From: JBALVO01 sp036961445
GTDB taxonomy: Bacteria; Pseudomonadota; Gammaproteobacteria; Pseudomonadales; Halieaceae
DNA: 6,275 nucleotides
Direction: 5' to 3'
Assembly: GCA_036961445.1 (NCBI GenBank)
Contig: JBALVO010000171.1
Span: 1-6,275, forward strand
Both the position numbers and the translations under genes were made by a program. Positions within the stretch are counted from its first letter, which is position 1, and each line of letters opens with the position of its first letter. Positions 1-5,996 of this stretch are shown one piece after another. The notes under the pieces were generated by a model. The model searched no databases, was not told the origin of the DNA, and worked only from the letters and a program-made list of their open reading frames with translations.

Positions 1-24
1 CTTATACAGACAGGGCGCAAGAAA

Positions 25-909
25 TTGTCCCGCAGAATCCTGCACTGGCGCATGCGCGGGCAATCCGAGGCTGACATTCTCATCGCAGAGCGGAAATTAC
101 GCGGCGTGGAGCAATTCGACAAGTTGCAGCGCGCTGACCTGGTGGTGGTGTCCTTCGGTAAAAGTGGACGTACCTGGTTGCGCGTAATGGTGTCCCATCT
201 ATTTCGTGTGATGTACAAGCTGCCAGAAAATGCCATTCTGGGCTTCGATAATTTCCATAATCTCAACAAAGCTGTGCCGAAGATTTTCTTTACGCACGAT
301 AACTATATAAAGGATTTTACTGGCGATTCTGGCAGCAAGCTGCCTTTCTATAACAAGCGCGTCGTATTGCTGGCCAGGGATCCGCGCGATGTCGCTGTAT
401 CGCAGTTTTTCCAATGGAAATTTCGCATTAAACCGACCAAAGTCGCGATCAACAATTATCCGCCGCGGGGCACTGAAATTAGCCTGTTTGATTTTGTTAT
501 GGGTGACAATGGCGGCAGTATGCAGGCGGTGACAGACTACCTCAATTTATGGGCGGAAGAGTCTGATAAACTGGTCGACTTCCACCTGCTGCGCTATGAG
601 GACTTGCGCATAGAGCCGCATCGCGAGTTGCGTAGTATGCTGGATTTTATGCAGGTCGACGCCAGCACAGCAGAGGTTGACGCGGCAGTCGAGTATTCTT
701 CTTATGAGAATATGAAAAAGATGGAGGGCAAGCAGCAGTTTCGTCTTGCCGGCGGTCGTATGATGCCACGCGACAAGGATAATCCCGACAGCTTCAAAGT
801 ACGCCGCGCCAAAGTTGGCGGCTACCGTGACTACTTCACGGATGAAGAGGTTGCTGCCATTGACCAGAGACTGGCGGAAACCCTGCATCCTTTGTTTGCG
901 TACAAGTAA
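25..909 (+). CDS. PAPS-dependent sulfotransferase domain protein (5' end uncertain)
   Basis: The product (294 residues from TTG 25) is predicted to transfer a sulfuryl group from PAPS to a hydroxyl or amine acceptor, probably a glycan or lipid. Visible motifs are the 5'-phosphosulfate-binding loop SFGKSGRTWL at residues 43-52, a possible catalytic His91 in FFTHDN, the 3'-phosphate-binding segment RDPRDVAVS at 118-126 (Arg118 and Ser126 are the usual contacts), RYEDL at 190-194, and a C-terminal AKVGGYRDYF stretch at 262-271 matching the family's RKGxxGxW-type motif. Length fits the family. The start is not settled: TTG 25 has an AGGG nine bases upstream, ATG 52 is in frame but lacks a ribosome site, and the frame stays open to base 1, so the gene may begin outside the window. 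It converges on the GT8-like gene to its right with a 36-base gap. The acceptor cannot be read from sequence; nearby glycosyltransferases suggest a surface polysaccharide or glycolipid. Confidence 0.9.
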   Translation: MSRRILHWRMRGQSEADILIAERKLRGVEQFDKLQRADLVVVSFGKSGRTWLRVMVSHLFRVMYKLPENAILGFDNFHNLNKAVPKIFFTHDNYIKDFTGDSGSKLPFYNKRVVLLARDPRDVAVSQFFQWKFRIKPTKVAINNYPPRGTEISLFDFVMGDNGGSMQAVTDYLNLWAEESDKLVDFHLLRYEDLRIEPHRELRSMLDFMQVDASTAEVDAAVEYSSYENMKKMEGKQQFRLAGGRMMPRDKDNPDSFKVRRAKVGGYRDYFTDEEVAAIDQRLAETLHPLFAYK

Positions 910-945
910 AGATCCTTCGGCGCTCTCTGCGGCCAGCAAGAACCC

Positions 946-1836
946 TTATAAGGCCCCTAGCAGCTGCAGTGCGTCTGCGCGCAAATGGCCCTGTGCAATC
1001 TCGTCCCGCAGTTGATTTTCCGTTAGTGCCCCATCTTCCAGGCATCCTTTCACCAGGCCAAAAAAGAACGCTTCCTGACGAGGGTCCGGATGTGCGGCAT
1101 AGGTGCCGGCGAATTTGTAATCTCCAAACAGGGCGCGGCGCCCGCGGCGCAGCCAATGTCTGGGGGGAAATAACTGAAATGTGTCGGCGGGGCGATAATC
1201 AATTTTAAGTCCGGTTTTCCACGGTTGTGTCTTGCGCTTGGTATTGTGCAGCAACTTGGTTTCGTCAGTTAGATGATCAAAGTCATTCCATTGGCTCTCA
1301 AGTGAGCCAATACTGGCTGGATCTTCCAGTTTTAACGACACCCAGTCCATGTAATCGCGCTTGACTGGTTCGAACATCTCGTTGAAGTTACTTTCAAATT
1401 GCCAGTGTTGTAGCTGCGCGCAGTCGAGCAGCATGACGCTACTGGCGAATGCCCCCTTGCGGCCTTTGCGACCGGATTTGGGTCGACAGACGATGGCTTT
1501 GCCTGCCATATCACGGTTCAATAACTCCCAGATATCGCCAATGGCAAAGATATCAGGATCCATGACTACTGCGCGCCCCTGGTAGTTCATCAGTTCCGGT
1601 GGCGCAAAGCGCAGAGGGGTGAAGGACTGCAGGTCCTCATTCAGCCAGGGTCGCATGTCGCCGTCGCGGAGGTAGCGCTGCCCCTCGTGCTGTAACATAC
1701 ACGGGTGATCTTTTACTTCGATAAACCTTACGTCGAACTCACCGGCATGGGCGGAGTTTTTTTGTAATGAGTAGCGACTCACCAGTGCACCCAGCATTTG
1801 CTTGTGGTTGGTATGGATGAAAACGGTAGGTTTCAA
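946..1836 (-). CDS. GT8-like glycosyltransferase, copy A
   Basis: This is a predicted cytoplasmic GT-A-fold sugar transferase using a nucleotide-sugar donor; no signal peptide or membrane segment is seen. From TTG 1836 the protein has 296 residues: N-terminal strand VFIHTNHKQ (5-13), LNEDLQSFTP (65-74), a metal-binding DxD-type motif D93-P-D95 in VVMDPDIF, SSVMLLDC (132-139) resembling the conserved GT8 'SGVMLI(D/N)' strand, and His197 with QPWKTG (204-209), resembling GT8's HxxGxxKPW. The longest frame starts at ATG 1893, adding 19 residues. I prefer TTG 1836 because its product then aligns from residue 1 with copy B (3023-3967), both starting M-K and both placing D93/D95 and H197 identically; a GAGAAG lies 7 bases upstream. 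About half the residues match copy B (55 of the first 97 by hand count). GT8 membership is by motif resemblance; donor and acceptor are unknown. Confidence 0.8.
   Translation of the reverse strand: MKPTVFIHTNHKQMLGALVSRYSLQKNSAHAGEFDVRFIEVKDHPCMLQHEGQRYLRDGDMRPWLNEDLQSFTPLRFAPPELMNYQGRAVVMDPDIFAIGDIWELLNRDMAGKAIVCRPKSGRKGRKGAFASSVMLLDCAQLQHWQFESNFNEMFEPVKRDYMDWVSLKLEDPASIGSLESQWNDFDHLTDETKLLHNTKRKTQPWKTGLKIDYRPADTFQLFPPRHWLRRGRRALFGDYKFAGTYAAHPDPRQEAFFFGLVKGCLEDGALTENQLRDEIAQGHLRADALQLLGAL
1616..1649. repeat. Direct repeat, left copy (inside GT8-like copy A)
   Basis: A 34-base block matches positions 3747-3780 with a single mismatch (C at 1636, G at 3767). It encodes the LN(E/D)DLQSFTP segment shared by the two GT8-like paralogs. 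It is the best-conserved DNA stretch I found between them and lies in the same orientation, 2131 bases from its partner. It reflects gene duplication rather than a mobile element. Confidence 0.85.
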
Positions 1837-1843
1837 GCTGTTT

Positions 1844-1849
1844 CTTCTC
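1844..1849 (-). promoter_or_regulatory. Candidate ribosome binding site for GT8-like copy A (supports TTG start)
   Basis: On the minus strand this reads GAGAAG, 7 bases before TTG 1836. It is a partial Shine-Dalgarno match at good spacing. Together with alignment to the paralog, it favours the TTG start over the ATG at 1893. Confidence 0.45.
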
Positions 1850-1917
1850 GTGAGTAATTTGTGGGATAGTTTACCGCCAGCGCTGAGATCCATAAATGGC
1901 TGGCTTTGGCATTATTT

Positions 1918-1921
1918 GGAG
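1918..1921 (+). promoter_or_regulatory. Candidate ribosome binding site for the ELM1-family gene
   Basis: GGAG lies 11 bases before GTG 1933 and 8 bases before TTG 1930, both in frame. It cannot serve the upstream in-frame TTG at 1906. It therefore indicates that translation starts at 1930 or 1933, just before the conserved N-terminal strand. Confidence 0.5.
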
Positions 1922-1932
1922 CAATAGCGTTG

Positions 1933-3048
1933 GTGAAAGAGCAGGAAATTAGTGTCTGGTGCCTGCTGGGCAGGAAGGCCGGGGACAATACCCAGGTGCT
2001 GGCACTGGCTCAGGAGCTGGGATTCAGCTATCAGGAAAAGCGTATTTTGGCGCGCCCCTGGGAGATACTGGCTCACCTGGGTCCGGGTATTACCCTGGCC
2101 GGTATAGACCGGACTGCATCCAGTGCGCTACAGGCCCCCTGGCCCGACCTGGTGATCAGCGCGGGACGTCGCAATGAGCCGGTAGCGCGCTGGATCCAAC
2201 AACAATCTGGTGGCCATACGCGCCTGGTGCATATAGGGCGCCCCTGGGCGCCGTTGGCGGCCTGGGACCTGGTTGTGACGACGCCACAGTACTTTCTACC
2301 GCAGCAGGACAATATTCTGCACAACACCCTGCCTTTGCACCGCATGCCGCAAGAGGAGTTGTCCCGCGCTGGTGAGCAGTTACGCGCCAGACTGGTTGAC
2401 CTGCCGCGACCGTGGGTGGTTGTGCTGATGGGCGGGGACAGTGGACGTTTTGTGATGACATCAGGTAAAGCTACCCGTCTTGGAACCCTGGCTAACGACC
2501 TGGCAACTGCCGCTGGCGGGGCTGTGCTATTTAGTGACAGCCCGCGTACACCAAACATCGCTGGAGATGCGGTGCAAGCACAAATGCAGGCGCCGCACTT
2601 TTGCTACCGTTACGGCGATGCTGATGACAACCCTTACCGGGGCCTGCTGGCTGTGGCGGATGCCTTTATTGTTACCGGTGAGTCCATGTCCATGCTGGCA
2701 GAGGCCGTGGCTATGGGACGTCCCCTGTTTATATTTGATATGGGGGATAGCGACGTGCGGTGGTGGCGGTTGCCGCATAGCTACCGCTACAAGCCATTAA
2801 GCCATCGCTTTGCCATGCGTTATGGACCGACCCGCATGCGCCGTGATATCGGCAATATCCAGAATGCCATGGTTCTCGAGGGCCGTGCAGCATGGCTGGA
2901 GCCGGCGATGATTTCCGCAGCGGCAACTGCTTTGCGCGCTGCGACTGTCGCAGAGCCTGCGGCTGTTAGTGACAGCACAGTCGGGAGGGGCGGGATTGAA
3001 CTAATGCGCGCAGCGCAGGCCGTCAGGCAGCTTTTGATGCCGCGCTGA
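1933..3048 (+). CDS. ELM1-family (mitochondrial-fission ELM1-like) protein, putative GT-B-type transferase
   Basis: This is a full-length member of the bacterial family related to plant ELM1 (Pfam Mito_fiss_Elm1, COG3660), 371 residues from GTG 1933. Characteristic segments in this numbering are LGRKAGDNTQ (12-21), PDLVISAGRRNEP (71-83), LVHIGRPWAPLAAWDLVVTTPQYFLP in two parts (98-111 and 112-123), VVLMGGDSGRF (163-173), FSDSPRTP (200-207), and VTGESMSMLAEA (247-258), the last resembling nucleotide-sugar-binding loops of GT-B enzymes. The plant name reflects a role in organelle fission; the bacterial members' biochemical role is not established to my knowledge. Fold resemblance and the company of glycosyltransferases make a glycan role plausible (inference). 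The start at GTG 1933 (or TTG 1930) is chosen from the GGAG at 1918 and because the family begins close to the first strand; TTG 1906 is the longest option. The 3' end overlaps the convergent GT8-like copy B by 26 bases. Confidence 0.9.
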   Translation: MKEQEISVWCLLGRKAGDNTQVLALAQELGFSYQEKRILARPWEILAHLGPGITLAGIDRTASSALQAPWPDLVISAGRRNEPVARWIQQQSGGHTRLVHIGRPWAPLAAWDLVVTTPQYFLPQQDNILHNTLPLHRMPQEELSRAGEQLRARLVDLPRPWVVVLMGGDSGRFVMTSGKATRLGTLANDLATAAGGAVLFSDSPRTPNIAGDAVQAQMQAPHFCYRYGDADDNPYRGLLAVADAFIVTGESMSMLAEAVAMGRPLFIFDMGDSDVRWWRLPHSYRYKPLSHRFAMRYGPTRMRRDIGNIQNAMVLEGRAAWLEPAMISAAATALRAATVAEPAAVSDSTVGRGGIELMRAAQAVRQLLMPR

Positions 3049-3967
3049 GTGGGTGCAGCGGCGCTGGGGGTAGATCCGGGGTATTTTCCAGAACGTGCAG
3101 TGCATCGTGGCGCACATGGTTTAGTGCCATCTCATTCCGCAGGAAATCCTCAGAGATCTTGCCCTGGGCTACACATTCCTTGAGCAGGCCGAAAAAGAAC
3201 ACTTCCTGATTCTTATCCGGGTGTTGCTTGTAGTTACCCAGGAAGGCGTACTCGCCGAACAGTTTGCGGCGCGCGCGCATTGCCCACCCTATTGGCGGGA
3301 ACAGGCGAAAACGCTCGGCGGGGCGCCAATCGGTGGGAAGGCCGGTTTTCCACGGCTGCGTTTTGCGCCGCGTGGTATGCAGCATCTTGGTATCCAGAGT
3401 GAACTTGTCAAAGTCATTCCATTCAGACTCGAAGAAATCCAGAGAGTCACGTGGTTCTTCCTTGAGGCAAATCCAGGGCTGATAGTCCTGGGTAAAATCG
3501 AACATGGCCTCGAATTTCTTTTCGGCATCCCAATGCGCGAGCTTGCTACAGTCCAGCAGCATTACGCTACTTGCCATGCATTTGTCGATCAAGCCTTTGG
3601 GGCCAGAGCGCATGCGACACATGATGGCTTTGCCGCGCATGTCGCGACTCAGTAATTCCCAGATATCACTGGATGCGAAGATGTCGGGATCAATGACGAC
3701 CGCCTGTCCTTCGTAATCCATCAATTTCGGGGGCATAAATCGCGTGGGGGTGAAGGACTGCAGGTCGTCATTCAGCCAGGTGCGCTTGACACCATCGCGC
3801 AGGTAGTCCTGACCTTCGCGGGCTGCAAAAAATGGGTAATCGCAGCTGTTCATGATCTGCACGTCAAACTTGTCGTTATTTCGTGAATAGCGGCGCAGGG
3901 CATGTTCCGCCACGATGGCGCCGGTGATTTGCTTGTGGTTGGTCTGGATAAATACGCAGGCTTTCAT
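3023..3967 (-). CDS. GT8-like glycosyltransferase, copy B
   Basis: Paralog of the gene at 946-1836, predicted to be a GT-A-type sugar transferase; 314 residues from ATG 3967, with no signal peptide. Motifs mirror copy A: VFIQTNHKQ (5-13), LNDDLQSFTP (65-74), D93-P-D95, SSVMLLDC (133-140), His197 and QPWKTG (204-209), then a conserved tail with HPDKNQEVFFFGLL. Alignment to copy A is nearly gap-free, with a one-residue insertion near 120-130 balanced by a one-residue deletion near 160. Unlike copy A, it carries about 18 extra C-terminal residues, rich in Pro, Ala and Ser. The last codons lie in the 26 bases shared with the ELM1-family gene on the other strand. No good Shine-Dalgarno precedes ATG 3967. 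It lies downstream of the GT2 gene in the same direction, 103 bases away, so it may be co-transcribed or have its own promoter. Substrates are unknown; divergence from copy A in the surrounding loops suggests different specificities (inference). Confidence 0.82.
   Translation of the reverse strand: MKACVFIQTNHKQITGAIVAEHALRRYSRNNDKFDVQIMNSCDYPFFAAREGQDYLRDGVKRTWLNDDLQSFTPTRFMPPKLMDYEGQAVVIDPDIFASSDIWELLSRDMRGKAIMCRMRSGPKGLIDKCMASSVMLLDCSKLAHWDAEKKFEAMFDFTQDYQPWICLKEEPRDSLDFFESEWNDFDKFTLDTKMLHTTRRKTQPWKTGLPTDWRPAERFRLFPPIGWAMRARRKLFGEYAFLGNYKQHPDKNQEVFFFGLLKECVAQGKISEDFLRNEMALNHVRHDALHVLENTPDLPPAPLHPLSAASKAA
3747..3780. repeat. Direct repeat, right copy (inside GT8-like copy B)
   Basis: Partner of the block at 1616-1649, with 33 of 34 bases identical. 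Recombination between the two would fuse the GT8-like genes and remove the ELM1-family gene (inference). Confidence 0.85.
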
Positions 3968-3983
3968 ATATTCGCTATTCGTG

Positions 3984-4003
3984 CCGCGAGATTAGTGTCG
4001 CGG
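3984..4003 (-). other. Short inverted repeat in the leader of GT8-like copy B
   Basis: CCGCGA (3984-3989) and TCGCGG (3998-4003) form a perfect 6-base-pair stem with an 8-base loop, ending 16 bases before ATG 3967. There is no following T-run on either strand, so it does not look like a rho-independent terminator. It could be a leader hairpin, an RNA-processing site between the GT2 and GT8-like genes, or a protein-binding site. Stems this short also occur by chance. Confidence 0.35.
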
Positions 4004-4024
4004 GGTGGCTTCATTTTGGGGCAA

Positions 4025-4030
4025 ACTATA
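4025..4030 (-). promoter_or_regulatory. Candidate -10 element upstream of GT8-like copy B
   Basis: On the minus strand this reads TATAGT, five of six matches to TATAAT, in a locally A+T-rich patch. No convincing -35 is present at 16-18 bases (best is TGGCAA at about 17). If used, the transcript would begin near 4018, have a leader of about 50 bases, and include the 3984-4003 hairpin. Confidence 0.3.
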
Positions 4031-4070
4031 AAGGAAAGCGCAAATTATTGCCATTTCCCGGGACCGGATT

Positions 4071-5033
4071 TCAGCGTGAATAATACTTGATAGTGCGCCC
4101 GGTAATAGTGGTGTAAACCACGCCACAGGACTTTGCAACGCGGTATATGTTGTGCATAAAGAATCCACGAGAAAATATAGAAAAAGGCAATAAAAACAAT
4201 GACATAAAAAATTTCACGGCAGAAGTTAACAGCAGTTTTAGCTGCCGCCTATGGTCGCCGTGGGAGCGGGCCATGCTGACTTGGGAGCAGCCGTTTTTAA
4301 AGCCGCGCTTGAGCAACCCAAGCGCAGTATATCGCTCAGCTTCGTGGTTTCGGTGAATCACGGAGTTTTCTGCAGAGGCCAGCTTCGCGCCCAGGCTCTG
4401 TGCGCGGATAAAGAAGTCTTTGTCTTCGCCGCCACTAAAGCAGAATGCGTGGTTGAAGATAGGCCCGGTGGTCGCGACGCGCTCCAGGATGTCACGTCCC
4501 GCCAGAATGTTACAGGTTGATGCGCAGTGAGGCAGACCGTAGCGCCCGCTCTTTTCCTCCTGTTTGCTTTTGTTCGGAGAGCGGAAGATACCCGAATCGC
4601 GGGCCCATTGTGGCATATCTGAATCGAGTACCCAGGTGCCGAAAACCAGATCGGCCTTGGTGACCAACTGCCTGTCCATCAGCCTGATAAGCCAGTCTGC
4701 CCGGGGCTGATCATCATCGTCAATAAAAGCGACAAAATCAGCACCGCGTTCCAGGGCTACCTCCACGGCACGATTGCGTGCATAGGTAATCCCCGCCTCG
4801 GGCTCCTGGGTATAGTGAATTCTTATCGGCAGCCGAGATGCGGCCTGTGCGCAAATGTCATGGGTTTCGTCGTTGGGCCGATTGTCAATAACAATCAATT
4901 CCACCGATTCGGGGTTATAGCCGCGCAAGTCGATGTCTTCCATCGCTACAAGTAGCTGTGTCAAACCCTGTGAGCGGCTATGCGTGCAGACGCAGATGGC
5001 AATGCGCAGATCAATGGTAGCTGAAGCGGTCAT
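4071..5033 (-). CDS. Family 2 glycosyltransferase
   Basis: This 320-residue GT-A inverting-type glycosyltransferase is expected to transfer a sugar from a nucleotide donor to a growing glycan or lipid-linked acceptor at the inner face of the cytoplasmic membrane. Visible GT2 features are the N-terminal strand IAICVCTHSR (11-20), the nucleotide-contacting LIVIDN (46-51), EAGITYARNRAV (79-90), the metal-binding acidic cluster FIDDDD (103-108), and the catalytic-base region GGEDKDFFIRAQSLG (201-215). The last third has a hydrophobic stretch at about 267-287 (Leu/Phe-rich), probably a membrane-associated or transmembrane helix, followed by a basic tail. Overall it resembles ExoM-type exopolysaccharide transferases, though the precise substrate cannot be assigned. 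ATG 5033 follows the stop of the TAM41-like gene by 9 bases, suggesting one transcript; no clear Shine-Dalgarno is present. The DNA for the hydrophobic C-terminal part is strikingly A+T-rich (about 31% G+C over 4141-4230) compared with its neighbours. Confidence 0.9.
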   Translation of the reverse strand: MTASATIDLRIAICVCTHSRSQGLTQLLVAMEDIDLRGYNPESVELIVIDNRPNDETHDICAQAASRLPIRIHYTQEPEAGITYARNRAVEVALERGADFVAFIDDDDQPRADWLIRLMDRQLVTKADLVFGTWVLDSDMPQWARDSGIFRSPNKSKQEEKSGRYGLPHCASTCNILAGRDILERVATTGPIFNHAFCFSGGEDKDFFIRAQSLGAKLASAENSVIHRNHEAERYTALGLLKRGFKNGCSQVSMARSHGDHRRQLKLLLTSAVKFFMSLFLLPFSIFSRGFFMHNIYRVAKSCGVVYTTITGRTIKYYSR

Positions 5034-5042
5034 ATTAAATGG

Positions 5043-5996
5043 TTACTTGAAGATACCGCGACGATAGAGATCCCAAAAAAACCTCCACATGAAAATAAGG
5101 GGCGCCCGCCTGACTTTGTCGGGAATGATGATTTGCTCTCCCGAATGTCGTTCTAATTTCCACGCGATATAATCCAGTCCTCCCTCGAAGGTAAACAGTG
5201 CCTTGATTAATCTCAAGATTGACAGAAATTTGCCTTGTCCGCGGCGTAGCAGCCAGGCAAATGAGCATAAATGGTGCTGCGTTGTGCTGATTGTACTTTG
5301 ATAGACCAGCTCCGGGCCGGCATCATACACCGCAAATGGGTATCCAAGCGAGTCCGCGTGATGCTTGGTTAGTGTGGCGTAGAACTCTCTGGAATAGTGT
5401 GCCAGCTCCCTGGAACGACCATTGCCTTCGGTACGTAATTCGGTGGCGTAGCTCATAGCCAGGGCCTGTGTCCAAAGATCAGCAACGCTACCTTGCGGCG
5501 GCAATGCCGGGATGGTATTGCGCAGCAAGGTGCGACCTGCCTGCAGTAAAGAGTTCTCGACCTGGGATCTAGCGCGTTCATCGCGGCTGTAGAGGATGCG
5601 GGTGGGCTGGGCAAAGCGTCCCCAGATGTACGATTGAAACCACGCGTTTGTGCAGCCGCGCTGAAAGTCTCGAAGAGAGATCAGGGTCACTTTACAGTGC
5701 AGTGCCTTGTCTTGGGGCGAGCCCTCGTCTGGCTTCAGTTCCGCGTAGAATACGTTGGGGGGGAGCAGCCAATTGGCGGCGGCTAACATTGGCCGACCAT
5801 AGGCTGCGCGATAACTGTCGCAAATCAGGTAGAGATCCAGCAAACCATCGTAGATATCGCCATTGCGCAGGCAGGATCCGTAGATCAGGGTACTGCAAAT
5901 GGCGTCATTGTAGCGCACGCGCAATTGCTCCAATAGCTGGCCCAGCGCTGGATCCGACTCGATGGTGGGACCTCTGATATCGGGATAAGCGCTCAT
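5043..5996 (-). CDS. TAM41-like nucleotidyltransferase (putative phosphatidate cytidylyltransferase)
   Basis: The predicted role is transfer of CMP from CTP to phosphatidic acid, giving CDP-diacylglycerol, as TAM41 does in mitochondria. The 317-residue protein has a nucleotidyltransferase-fold signature, LIYGS (37-41) followed by DGLLDLYLI (50-58). As in TAM41, a single clear Asp (54) sits in the second strand and the usual second acidic residue is not acidic here (Tyr56). Next come LHCKVTLISLRDF (99-111) and YIWGRFAQPTRILY (123-136), which parallel TAM41's KYGV...L and YxAGRxxKPV segments. The C-terminus (about 298-317) is aromatic and basic, suited to peripheral membrane binding. Length is within the TAM41 range. 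ATG 5996 overlaps the stop of the kinase-like gene as ATGA; no Shine-Dalgarno is seen, so coupled translation is likely. The phosphatidate kinase neighbour supports the assignment. It could instead be a nucleotidyltransferase acting on another phosphate; the call rests on remembered motifs, not a search. Confidence 0.62.
   Translation of the reverse strand: MSAYPDIRGPTIESDPALGQLLEQLRVRYNDAICSTLIYGSCLRNGDIYDGLLDLYLICDSYRAAYGRPMLAAANWLLPPNVFYAELKPDEGSPQDKALHCKVTLISLRDFQRGCTNAWFQSYIWGRFAQPTRILYSRDERARSQVENSLLQAGRTLLRNTIPALPPQGSVADLWTQALAMSYATELRTEGNGRSRELAHYSREFYATLTKHHADSLGYPFAVYDAGPELVYQSTISTTQHHLCSFAWLLRRGQGKFLSILRLIKALFTFEGGLDYIAWKLERHSGEQIIIPDKVRRAPLIFMWRFFWDLYRRGIFK

Larger units (their letters stand above)
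1837..1932. promoter_or_regulatory. Divergent intergenic region between GT8-like copy A and the ELM1-family gene
   Basis: About 96 bases separate the preferred starts of two divergent genes, so promoters for both should lie here. On the minus strand a weak sigma-70-like pair is visible: TTTATG (1891-1896) and TAAACT (1868-1873) with a 17-base spacer, implying a leader of about 25 bases before TTG 1836. On the plus strand only a poor TTTACC (1870-1875) / CATAAA (1891-1896) pair with a 15-base spacer is seen. Neither is strong and the two overlap. If copy A really starts at ATG 1893, the region shrinks to about 40 bases. Confidence 0.3.

Noticed and set aside
547..939. 130-codon open frame on the minus strand inside the sulfotransferase gene
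   Set aside because: Lies antisense to a gene with clear sulfotransferase motifs and shows no recognisable domain; a shadow frame.
910..945. Expected bidirectional terminator between the convergent sulfotransferase and GT8-like copy A
   Set aside because: No stem with a T-run was found. The palindrome CCTTATAAGG at 944-953 is too short and overlaps the stop codon of copy A.
1573..2247. Ten-base word GCGCCCCTGG at 1573, 2052 and 2238
   Set aside because: Two copies encode Arg-Pro-Trp in the ELM1-family gene and the third lies in copy A in a different coding context. Spacing is irregular and there are no flanking matches, so chance or codon use explains it.
2073..2558. 161-codon open frame on the minus strand inside the ELM1-family gene
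   Set aside because: Arg/Ser/Pro-rich translation typical of antisense frames in G+C-rich DNA; the plus-strand frame carries all the ELM1 family motifs.
3268..3280. Alternating GCGCGCGC run
   Set aside because: It encodes the Arg/Ala-rich RARRK segment of copy B and is short; there is no reason to assign a structural role.
3221..3655. 144-codon plus-strand frame opposite GT8-like copy B
   Set aside because: The minus strand encodes the conserved paralog motifs across this whole span; the plus frame has no recognisable domain.
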